The notes beneath the pieces are model-generated. The model was not told the origin of the DNA, made no database searches, and saw nothing but the letters and a program-made list of their open reading frames with translations. A program made the position numbers and the translations under genes. Source: Roseimarinus sp035271585 (GTDB lineage: Bacteria; Bacteroidota; Bacteroidia; Bacteroidales; Prolixibacteraceae). From it: DNA of 64,000 bases. Shown here in pieces: positions 53,973 to 61,721 of the stretch. Positions within the stretch are counted from its first letter, which is position 1; each line of letters opens with the position of its first letter. The stretch lies in contig DATERL010000074.1 in the NCBI GenBank assembly GCA_035271585.1, positions 10,564 to 74,563 of the forward strand, given 5' to 3'.

Positions 53973-54581
53973 CTAACGTTTCTTTTGTTGACGTTTTGGC
54001 CCCTGGCTTGGTTTTTTCTTTTTCGTATTAAATATCAAATCTTTAGCTTCTTTAAGCTGAAAATCTTGTGGCACATCAATTTTTCCTTTCGAGAGTTCAA
54101 GAAAATCGGCCATTACTTTTTCGTCGTCAACTGTTTCTTTGTTCCAAGTTAGGTAACATTTCTTCATGTGGTCGGCAATCATTTGAATCAGCAAATCCTT
54201 TTCGGGTCCTTCTTCAAATTCTGCCGTTCTTTTAATCATTTTTTGAACAACAATACCATAATGTTTGTATTTGATTCTACCGTTATTATAAGGAATAACA
54301 CTGGGCTTGGCATTCAAAACAGCCATATCGGGTAAATCGTAAGCATAGTCGATATCGAGTTTAAAGTCGGCCATGATGGCTAAGTGATCCCAAAGCTTAT
54401 GTCTGAAATCTTCGATATCGCGTAAATACGGATAGAGGTTGCCCATCACATCGATAATGGTTTGAGCTGCTCTTTGGCGCTCTTCGCGATCTTCGATTGT
54501 GATGACAAAATCGACCATATTTTGAATATTTCTGCCATATTCGGGCAGCACTAATTTCTTCTGAGTTGAGTTGTATTCCAT
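53973..54581 (-). CDS. DUF4290-family protein
   Basis: A 202-residue cytoplasmic protein of unknown function found in Bacteroidota, often next to murA as I recall. It opens with MEYNSTQKKLVLPEYGRNIQ, is mostly helical, and ends in a very basic tail (NTKKKKPSQGPKRQQKKR) that could bind nucleic acid. It is first in the run leading to murA, the exosortase-like gene and miaB. Confidence 0.88.
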   Translation of the reverse strand: MEYNSTQKKLVLPEYGRNIQNMVDFVITIEDREERQRAAQTIIDVMGNLYPYLRDIEDFRHKLWDHLAIMADFKLDIDYAYDLPDMAVLNAKPSVIPYNNGRIKYKHYGIVVQKMIKRTAEFEEGPEKDLLIQMIADHMKKCYLTWNKETVDDEKVMADFLELSKGKIDVPQDFQLKEAKDLIFNTKKKKPSQGPKRQQKKR

Positions 54582-54666
54582 CTGATATATGATTCTATAA
54601 TGCGTGTTAATTGTGTTAATGTAAGTTTCTGAGCGTCAGTAAAGGGTTTTGCCATTCGGAGCTTTG

Positions 54667-54674
54667 CAAATTTA
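54667..54674 (-). promoter_or_regulatory. Promoter -7 box for the DUF4290-murA run
   Basis: TAAATTTG on the minus strand matches TAnnTTTG, with a TTG 21 bases upstream. It lies 85 bases ahead of the DUF4290 start codon and probably drives the six genes down to miaB. Confidence 0.45.
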
Positions 54675-54755
54675 AAAAAACAAATGGAATATACACAATA
54701 TATTTACAACTGCCAATTTAAACACTACGAACAAAATACAAATTGTATTTGCTGG

Positions 54756-57107
54756 TTAAACAACTTTTAAACGTGCAAATTTAAGCAATAATTGTTTCCT
54801 TCCAGCATTTTGAAAAAGTACGGTTGCTTTCCGGTTTGACTCATCGCCTTCGACCGATAGCACTTTGCCACGACCAAAACGTTGGTGTTCAACTTCCACC
54901 CCCTCCACAATAAGCCCAGGATCGTCGGACACAAAACCGCTGTAATTTTGCGCTTTTTGCATATTGGTCAGTCGCCTGGTCAACTGAGGTATAGACTGAG
55001 CAGTTGTTCGTTGTGGCGGCACTTTGCGAAACGTTACACTCTCATTGACATCGGTACGTTTTGCAAAACGATTGTTGTAGTTTTTGTCGTCAATAACAAT
55101 TCCAGATCTACCGCCCAAAAACGAAGGCATATTCATATTCGAAGGCATAACGAGGTATTGATCATCGAGCTCGGCAATAAAGCGACTGGGCTCGCAAAAA
55201 GTAAGCTGCCCCCAACTGTAACGCTGACGGGCAAACGATATCCAAGCATTTTTCATGGCCCGGGTAAGTGCCACATAAAACAAGCGTCGCTCTTCTTCCA
55301 GGTTTTCAACCGACAAAACTCCCGAGAAACACGAAGGAAACAGTTTATCTTCGACCCCAACAATGAAAACATTTTTAAACTCAAGCCCTTTGGCCGAGTG
55401 AACTGTCATGAGTGTAACCCGGTTCAGGTCTTCGCCCTTATCAGTATCCAGATCGGACAACAGGGCTACTTCTTCGAGATAATTTTCGAGGCGATTGGGC
55501 AAGCCTTCTTCGAGTGCGTTAATCGAGAAATCCTGAACAGCATTGAGTAATTCCTGTACGTTTTCGAATTTACTCATATTCTCGACGGTTTTATCCTTGT
55601 ACAGATCTTCGATTAAGCCCGACTGCCGTGCAACCATTAAAGCCACCTCGTATGCCGAACTTTCGATAAGTTGCTGCCTAAAACTTAAAATGAGCTGAAC
55701 AAAACCAGCAATTTTATTTAGCGTTCCCTTATTTAAATCAACCTGATACTGGGTTGGATTTTGAGCAACTTCCCATATTGTTGTACCTAACTGGTTGGCT
55801 GATTCTTCCAATTTGGTCAACGTAGTTTGGCCTATTCCGCGTACGGGATAATTTATGATTCGCTTAAGCGCTTCGTTATCGTTGCTGTTAATTGTTATAC
55901 GCAGGTATGCCAGCATATCTTTAATCTCTTTTCGCTCGTAAAACGAAAGTCCGCCGTAAATTTTGTAGGGTAGGTTTTGCTTTCGTAATTGCTCTTCGAA
56001 AATACGCGATTGGGCATTGGTGCGATACAAAATGGCATAATCGGAAAATTGATCGTGCTGTGATAAGCGGTGCTGATTAATTTCATTCACCACCAAAATG
56101 CCCTCTTCGGTATCGGTCAAAGCCTGAACAACCTGAATTTTATTGCCTTCTTCGTTTTTCGAAAACACCTCTTTGTGCAATTGTTTGGTGTTTTGTTTAA
56201 TGATACTGTTGGCCGCATTAACAATATTTTGTGTTGAACGGTAATTTTGTTCCAGCTTGTAAGTTTTGTAGCCAGGGTAATCATTTTTAAAATTGAGGAT
56301 ATTTTCGATACGAGCCCCTCTGAAAGAGTAAATACTTTGCGCATCGTCGCCCACTACACAAATATTTTTGCGTGCCTCGGCCAATTTTTTCACAATAAGG
56401 TATTGCGAAAAGTTGGTGTCTTGGTACTCATCAACTAAAATAAATCGAAACTTGTCCTGGTATTTAAGCAGCACATCGGGGTGCTGGTGCATCAAAAGAT
56501 TGGTATTAAGCAACAAATCGTCGAAATCCATGGCGCCGGCAACCTTGCACCTGCGGCTGTATTCTTTATAAATATCAACAATTTTGGGCATTCGAATGCT
56601 GCGATCGTAATCAGTTGCCCCCGCACTACTGGCATAAGCTGCTGCGGTTACCAGGTTATTTTTAGCAGTCGATATACGATTTAGCACTGTGTTTATTTTG
56701 TATTCCTTGTCGCTTAGCTCCATCGACTTGAGAATGCTGCGAATAAGGCTTTTCGAATCGGAAGTATCGTAAATGGTAAAGGTGCTGGGATAGCCAATGC
56801 GCTCGGACTCGACACGCAATATACGTGCAAAAATAGAGTGAAACGTACCCATCCACAAGTACTTGGCAATATCTTGCCCCACAACAGCTGCAATACGATT
56901 TTTCATTTCGCGTGCCGCCTTGTTTGTAAATGTAAGTGCCAATATCGACGAAGGAGGATTACCCATTCTCAACACATGGGTTATACGGCTGGTCAATACG
57001 CGAGTTTTGCCCGATCCTGCACCGGCAATCACCAAGCTTGGCCCACTAATATCCTCAACAGCAGCCCGTTGCTCCTTATTCAGTCCTTCGAGATAAGCAT
57101 ATTCCAT
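54756..57107 (-). CDS. UvrD/PcrA-family ATP-dependent DNA helicase
   Basis: Superfamily 1 helicase of 783 residues for DNA repair and clearing of protein blocks. The ATG at 57107 (MEYAYLEGLNKEQRAAV) is chosen; 20 more codons open upstream are the leader. Motifs: VIAGAGSGKTRVL (I), FTNKAAREM (Ia), DEYQDTN (II), GDDAQSIYSFRGA (III), QNYRS (IV), TVHSAKGLEFKNVF (V) and VALTRAMK (VI). The C-terminal tail has a Tudor-like PcrA segment (EVEHQRFGRGKVLSVEG). uvrD or pcrA would both be acceptable names. Confidence 0.95.
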   Translation of the reverse strand: MEYAYLEGLNKEQRAAVEDISGPSLVIAGAGSGKTRVLTSRITHVLRMGNPPSSILALTFTNKAAREMKNRIAAVVGQDIAKYLWMGTFHSIFARILRVESERIGYPSTFTIYDTSDSKSLIRSILKSMELSDKEYKINTVLNRISTAKNNLVTAAAYASSAGATDYDRSIRMPKIVDIYKEYSRRCKVAGAMDFDDLLLNTNLLMHQHPDVLLKYQDKFRFILVDEYQDTNFSQYLIVKKLAEARKNICVVGDDAQSIYSFRGARIENILNFKNDYPGYKTYKLEQNYRSTQNIVNAANSIIKQNTKQLHKEVFSKNEEGNKIQVVQALTDTEEGILVVNEINQHRLSQHDQFSDYAILYRTNAQSRIFEEQLRKQNLPYKIYGGLSFYERKEIKDMLAYLRITINSNDNEALKRIINYPVRGIGQTTLTKLEESANQLGTTIWEVAQNPTQYQVDLNKGTLNKIAGFVQLILSFRQQLIESSAYEVALMVARQSGLIEDLYKDKTVENMSKFENVQELLNAVQDFSINALEEGLPNRLENYLEEVALLSDLDTDKGEDLNRVTLMTVHSAKGLEFKNVFIVGVEDKLFPSCFSGVLSVENLEEERRLFYVALTRAMKNAWISFARQRYSWGQLTFCEPSRFIAELDDQYLVMPSNMNMPSFLGGRSGIVIDDKNYNNRFAKRTDVNESVTFRKVPPQRTTAQSIPQLTRRLTNMQKAQNYSGFVSDDPGLIVEGVEVEHQRFGRGKVLSVEGDESNRKATVLFQNAGRKQLLLKFARLKVV

Positions 57108-57131
57108 AGAATTGTACAATTTAAAAATGAT

Positions 57132-57172
57132 TGGGGATACACTCCCCATTAAAAAATTAAAGTTCAAAAATA
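57132..57172 (-). promoter_or_regulatory. Promoter box and leader hairpin of the UvrD/PcrA gene
   Basis: TATTTTTG on the minus strand (57165-57172) matches TAnnTTTG. Between it and the ATG lies a perfect TGGGGA/TCCCCA hairpin (57132-57137 with 57143-57148, 5-base loop), which would sit near the 5' end of the mRNA. Confidence 0.4.
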
Positions 57173-57318
57173 ACAGATGTTAAAGGAATTGAATACTATT
57201 CTCCCTTAAAATTTTAATTTTGTGAATAAATAGCTTGATAATTCGTTTTCATTCAACGAAAGAAACAATTTTTTGATCAAGATTTAGTTATTAAGTTTAC
57301 AGAAACAACATCGACATT

Positions 57319-58665
57319 ATGCTAAAATCAATAAAAAGAATAGTTGTATTTACCGGTTTTATTTTGATTTCGGTATTTGTTTTAGGGCAAAGCAAACTCA
57401 CCTCGCCAAGTGCCAAACACGAAGGTGTAACCGATTTTGGTGATCCATTTTTCATTTTTTGCTCCAGCTATGGGAACACTGATGTTGGTTCCTTACAAAT
57501 AGAATCTCCATTCGCGAGCAATTCAACCTTTACCTGGGAAAAATACGATTCTATCAGCAATTCGTTTGTACCCTTCGCCGGCAATATAGTGTCGGATACG
57601 CTAAAATCGCGTATAAACGGTTTAGGTAACGCTGCATACCGTGTTACGGTAGAGTCGGAAGGAAACTCGTACACCAAAACGGCCTGGGTTTTAAACAACT
57701 GGATCAGGGTTACCAACGCCGAAATCCCCGACTCGACATCAAATTGTGAAGAGTTCAGAATTATGGCCGACTACGATTACGCGCCGCTTAATATTTTCGA
57801 TACCAACACAGGAAAAAAACAAAGCATACGTAACCCTAATATCGATTTCAAAACCGAATGGCGTGCACTTGGTGAATTGGTTCGATCCTACATTTCGCCA
57901 ACCATATACGACCCCATTGCGTCGAACACGCCCATAAAATACGATTTAACCATTGAAGATGAATTCAAATGCACAGCAAGCGGTAGTGTAAATTACATTT
58001 CGAAGGTACCCAAAGCGGTTTATGTGGCCGACCCCATGTCGGGCGAAGCGGTTCTGGAGGTTGTATTTAACAACAATTCAATAAATTACGATTCGGCCAT
58101 TTGGTTTTTTTACAAAGACAGCTATATTATTTCGAAGGAAATTGAAAAAGCCCCTAAAGATCCGGTCGACAGTATTGACTTTATACTTTACGACGATTCG
58201 CCGATGCACCGCTACGAAATGGTTGGAGAATACCTTGTTCGCCTGGTTGTAATTAAAGAAAACGAAACCGGCAATTGTTACGACACCTTATACATGCAAC
58301 CCGGTAACTTTATTTCGGTTGAAGATACACTCATTGAAATACCCAACGTTTTCACTCCCAACGGCGATGGCATCAACGATGTTTTTGTAATTAAAACGAA
58401 GTCGATGAAAAAAATCAAAATAAAAATCATGAACCGATGGGGAGGCTTGGTGCACTATTGGGAATACAGCAATATTACTTCGAGCGATTATACCGAAGAA
58501 CATTCGGTTTGGGACGGCAGGATTGGTAAACGCATGGCAACTCCCGGTGTTTATTATTATGTGATACAATACGAAGGGCGGGCTATTGACAAAGAGGACA
58601 AACGAGGACGACCCGTAAAAGGTACAAAAACAGGTTTTATTCACTTATTTAGGGGAAAGAATTAA
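57319..58665 (+). CDS. T9SS type B (gliding-motility-type) C-terminal domain protein
   Basis: A 448-residue exported protein. A signal peptide ends near VLGQ. The middle part (about 25-335) is beta-rich and PKD/Ig-like in feel, without a recognised catalytic site. The last 105 residues are a CHU_C-type sorting domain, opening IPNVFTPNGDGINDVF (about residue 340) and continuing with IMNRWGGLVHYW, VWDG and TPGVYYYVI. Such domains direct export and attachment by T9SS. It is divergent from the UvrD/PcrA gene. Confidence 0.88.
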   Translation: MLKSIKRIVVFTGFILISVFVLGQSKLTSPSAKHEGVTDFGDPFFIFCSSYGNTDVGSLQIESPFASNSTFTWEKYDSISNSFVPFAGNIVSDTLKSRINGLGNAAYRVTVESEGNSYTKTAWVLNNWIRVTNAEIPDSTSNCEEFRIMADYDYAPLNIFDTNTGKKQSIRNPNIDFKTEWRALGELVRSYISPTIYDPIASNTPIKYDLTIEDEFKCTASGSVNYISKVPKAVYVADPMSGEAVLEVVFNNNSINYDSAIWFFYKDSYIISKEIEKAPKDPVDSIDFILYDDSPMHRYEMVGEYLVRLVVIKENETGNCYDTLYMQPGNFISVEDTLIEIPNVFTPNGDGINDVFVIKTKSMKKIKIKIMNRWGGLVHYWEYSNITSSDYTEEHSVWDGRIGKRMATPGVYYYVIQYEGRAIDKEDKRGRPVKGTKTGFIHLFRGKN

Positions 58666-58883
58666 ATGCTGGATTCAGCCGCAAATTGATTCTGCTTATC
58701 AATTAATTGTTGAAGTATCCGAGGCGAAATAGAAAACCGGCTCAGGTTATTTAATACCAATTCGATTTGGCGCAGTGTGATGTGGGTAAAAAAATCGTCA
58801 CCTGTTTTAGCCACACAACTACAGGTATAGTAAAAGAAACACGATTTACATTTCCCTAAACAGAACGGTTTTTCTTTAATCAT
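58662..58883 (-). CDS. Small N-terminal cysteine-cluster protein
   Basis: A 73-residue frame with five cysteines in the first 23 residues (8, 12, 15, 21, 23: C-x3-C-x2-C-x5-C-x-C), a possible metal or iron-sulfur site, then a helical segment (ITLRQIELVLNNLSRF). It overlaps the end of the T9SS cargo gene by 4 bases on the opposite strand. I do not recognise it; the ordered cysteine pattern argues that it is real. Confidence 0.5.
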   Translation of the reverse strand: MIKEKPFCLGKCKSCFFYYTCSCVAKTGDDFFTHITLRQIELVLNNLSRFSISPRILQQLIDKQNQFAAESSI

Positions 58884-58901
58884 TGTTTCTATTTATTAAT
58901 A

Positions 58902-58936
58902 AAATAGGGTGAATCCATTACAGCTTCACCCTATTT
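58902..58936. terminator. Perfect 12-bp hairpin in the 58884-59394 gap
   Basis: AAATAGGGTGAA (58902-58913) pairs with TTCACCCTATTT (58925-58936) around an 11-base loop. Tails are only moderately T-rich on either strand. It may end transcripts of the T9SS cargo gene or act as an operator for the small cysteine gene. Confidence 0.45.
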
Positions 58937-59072
58937 GATCAGTTTAAAATCTCTCTTCAAAAATCTCTCCTCTTTTTAAACGACCATTTAACCTAATTAA
59001 CTAAACTAAACCTAAAACTAAACTATAAAAAAACACCCCTTAATCAAAACTAACTAAATTTCTCTTTTAATT

Positions 59073-59148
59073 TGAGTCTTAACATGCGACTCAGTTGCCA
59101 AGGAGAGAGCAAAGCAGATACCAAATAATCATTTCACTCATTATCTGC
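59073..59148 (+). other. Two consecutive hairpins in the 58884-59394 gap
   Basis: TGAGTC/GACTCA (59073-59078 with 59088-59093) and GCAGATA/TATCTGC (59114-59120 with 59142-59148) are perfect short stems. They follow a tract (about 58980-59070) nearly free of G on the plus strand and made of AACTAA/AACCTAA-like units. This could be a small RNA or old leader; no coding frame is visible. The rest of the gap holds the operator and promoter at 59177-59229. Confidence 0.3.
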
Positions 59149-59176
59149 AACTTAAACCTTAATACCAAAACAAAAC

Positions 59177-59193
59177 TGTTTCAAAATGGGACA
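59177..59193. promoter_or_regulatory. Palindromic operator candidate, copy 2
   Basis: TGTTTCAAAATGGGACA differs at one base from the site at 29383-29399. A half-site, ATTTTTGGGACT, follows at 59202-59213, and GGGAC there is 9 bases from a -7 box, nearly the geometry seen at copy 1 (8 bases). Confidence 0.5.
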
Positions 59194-59221
59194 AATAAAA
59201 CATTTTTGGGACTATCTATGT

Positions 59222-59229
59222 TAAATTTG
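59222..59229 (+). promoter_or_regulatory. Promoter -7 box for the sigma-54-type regulator
   Basis: TAAATTTG matches TAnnTTTG and implies a leader of about 160 bases before the ATG at 59395. No GG-N10-GC sigma-54 promoter was found here. Confidence 0.4.
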
Positions 59230-59394
59230 TTTAGCTATTGTGCCTTATTAAAATAAAAAATAAGCTATATTAGATGACACAAACAAGTCGAAAACAAAAA
59301 AAATCAACATCGTTTATCTCGATGATCAAAAACTAAATTATAACACTCAACAAAGAAGAGTCAAAACCGCATGAAATAAAATCGAAGCAAAACC

Positions 59395-60762
59395 ATGAGC
59401 AAGAAAAAATACAAAATTTTTGTTGTTGACGACAATAACCTTTTTTTAAAAGTGCTTTATAAAACACTGGCCGAAAACGAAAGCTACGACGTATCGGCCA
59501 TACAAACCGGGCACGAGTGCATAAAGCGACTCAGCGAGCTGCCCGACATCGTTTCGCTAGACTATACCATGCCCGATATTAATGGTGCCGAAATACTGGA
59601 AGAGATCAAAAAGATGTCGCCTGGAACCAGGGTAATTATTGTTTCGGGACAAAATGATATTAACACCGCCATAAACCTGCTAAAAATTGGAGCTTACGAT
59701 TACATTGTAAAAGGTCCCGACACTCGTGAGAAAATTACGCGGGTTATTGAAAAAATAATAGAACACATTGAACTCACCACTGAAAACCGAATATTAAAAG
59801 AAGCCATATCAACTGAATATAATTTCAGAAACCTAATTAAAGGCAACAGTAAACCCATAGAAGATGTTTTCGAACTCATGGGCAAAGCGGCACGAAGTAA
59901 CATTACCATATCCGTTTTTGGCGAAACAGGCACAGGTAAAGAACTGGTAGCCAAAGGCGTTCATTATAATTCATCACGAAAAAACAAACCATTTGTTACC
60001 GTAAACATTTCATCAATTCCCGACACCTTAATCGAAAGCGAATTGTTTGGTTATGACAAGGGGGCATTCACTGGAGCCGACAATAATAAACCCGGTCGCA
60101 TTGAAACGGCCAACGAGGGTACACTTTTTTTAGACGAAATTGCTGAAATGAACCTGAATACTCAGGCTAAACTTTTACGTGTTTTACAAGAACGGGAAGT
60201 AACCCGACTTGGCAGTAATAAAGCTTTTAAATTCGATGTTCGTGTTATCATTGCAACGCACCGCAACCTTACCGAAATGGTTCAAAAAGGACTATTCAGG
60301 GAAGATTTGTATTTCAGATTACTAGGGCTCGACATTAAGCTTCCGCCCTTGCGCGAAAGGGGCAACGATTGCATTTTACTGGCCAAATGCTTTGTAAACG
60401 ATTTTTGCGATGACAATAAAATACCTCATAAAACAATCACCGATAGTGCAATCGAAAAGTTACGTTCCTACTCATTCCCTGGTAACATCCGCGAATTAAA
60501 AGCACTCATGGAATTATCGTGCGTATTATCCGACGAAAATGAGATTGAGGCACAACACATAAACATTAATCCGATTAACTTAAATCGCGATTTGCTATCG
60601 AAAGAAAAAACATTACAAGAATACAACGAAGATATTATCCGATATTTTGTCGATAAATACAAAAATGTTCGGGAAGCTGCACGGCGCTTAGACGTGGGCA
60701 AATCAACCATTTACAGGTACTTGCAACAACAAAATGAAGACGAAAATCAAACCGACGATTAA
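59395..60762 (+). CDS. Sigma-54-dependent response regulator (NtrC family)
   Basis: A 455-residue activator. The receiver domain has acceptor Asp56 (VSLDYTMPD). The AAA+ domain has Walker A GETGTGKE (176-183), the sigma-54 contact loop GAFTGA (223-228) and Walker B LFLDEIAEM (244-252). A Fis-type HTH lies at the C-terminus (about 420-445, VREAARRLDVGKSTIYRYLQ). No kinase gene is adjacent. Its end overlaps the PorP/SprF gene by 4 bases on the opposite strand. The upstream palindrome may be its own binding site. Confidence 0.95.
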   Translation: MSKKKYKIFVVDDNNLFLKVLYKTLAENESYDVSAIQTGHECIKRLSELPDIVSLDYTMPDINGAEILEEIKKMSPGTRVIIVSGQNDINTAINLLKIGAYDYIVKGPDTREKITRVIEKIIEHIELTTENRILKEAISTEYNFRNLIKGNSKPIEDVFELMGKAARSNITISVFGETGTGKELVAKGVHYNSSRKNKPFVTVNISSIPDTLIESELFGYDKGAFTGADNNKPGRIETANEGTLFLDEIAEMNLNTQAKLLRVLQEREVTRLGSNKAFKFDVRVIIATHRNLTEMVQKGLFREDLYFRLLGLDIKLPPLRERGNDCILLAKCFVNDFCDDNKIPHKTITDSAIEKLRSYSFPGNIRELKALMELSCVLSDENEIEAQHININPINLNRDLLSKEKTLQEYNEDIIRYFVDKYKNVREAARRLDVGKSTIYRYLQQQNEDENQTDD

Positions 60763-61712
60763 AAGAATGGCGAAGGGTGTACTTGTCGCTTGTGGGTTTT
60801 AAAATCGAATCGAAGCATAACTTCAAAGGTTCCAAATGTATTGAGCCTCATATCGGTAAGAGGGTACTCATAGGATAAACCAATTTTTATATTCTGATAC
60901 TGAAACTGAGTATATCCACCCAGGGCATCGCTAATACGATAGGTGGCTCCCACCCAAAACTGCTCGTAAAACATAAAGCTAAAATCGAAACTGGCAGTTG
61001 CAGGTGTACCCTGCGTTACAATAGAAGCAAACCCGGGTTTGAATACAGTGCTTGGCGAAATTTGATAACTGTAGGCAGTATGAAAAAAGTAGTGGCGCTC
61101 TTCCCTACTTGCAGCCTGAAATTCAACAGCATCTTTGTGAAAACGGTTGCGCAACAAACGGGGCACAGCAAAACCAACATAAAAATTTTCGGTATACCAA
61201 TAAACACCCACCCCAAAGTTGGGCATTAAATGGGGTTCATCGCCATAAGTTAAAATATAAGGGTCATCCTCATGATAACGATCGAGAGCGATCAGACTAG
61301 GCTGCAGATAATTAAAACCCCCTTTAAGTCCAAAGCTGAGTTGCGATGTGGATGACGTTTTTACTCGGTACGAATAATCAACATATAACGAAGTGTAGGA
61401 CTCTGGCCGGTTATTATCGAACATGAAATCGAAACCAAGCCCCATTTTACCTAAACTATCAACAGGCAAACCTAAAGTTAACGACGAGGTAAATGGTGCG
61501 TCCTTAAACCCCACCCATTGCTTACGGTTAAGGGCAGTAAACGATGCTACGCCTCTTATTCCAACATAAGCAGGATTAACCGAAGAAATATTGTTCATGT
61601 ATTGAGTGAAAACCGGATCTTGTTGTGCAAACGAAACATAAGTACACAACAACAAAGCCAGCGTAACCAGCAGTGCTCTTGTTTTATGTTGTATTTGTTT
61701 CATTTGCATCAT
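60759..61712 (-). CDS. PorP/SprF-family type IX secretion membrane protein
   Basis: Outer-membrane beta-barrel of 317 residues. A signal peptide ends at SFAQ, followed by the family opening QDPVFTQYMNNISSVNPAYVG and GVASFTALNRKQWVGFKDAP. Strands continue to the end. PorP/SprF paralogues are commonly encoded next to large type B T9SS cargo and help place that cargo on the surface. Here the cargo gene lies 9 bases upstream. Start options at 61712, 61709 and 61703 differ by a few residues only. Confidence 0.92.
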   Translation of the reverse strand: MMQMKQIQHKTRALLVTLALLLCTYVSFAQQDPVFTQYMNNISSVNPAYVGIRGVASFTALNRKQWVGFKDAPFTSSLTLGLPVDSLGKMGLGFDFMFDNNRPESYTSLYVDYSYRVKTSSTSQLSFGLKGGFNYLQPSLIALDRYHEDDPYILTYGDEPHLMPNFGVGVYWYTENFYVGFAVPRLLRNRFHKDAVEFQAASREERHYFFHTAYSYQISPSTVFKPGFASIVTQGTPATASFDFSFMFYEQFWVGATYRISDALGGYTQFQYQNIKIGLSYEYPLTDMRLNTFGTFEVMLRFDFKTHKRQVHPSPFF

Positions 61713-61721
61713 TGTAATCTC

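Noticed and set aside
54882..55550. Open frame of 222 codons on the plus strand inside the UvrD/PcrA gene
   Set aside because: Antisense to an intact helicase with every motif present; no start signal or domain.
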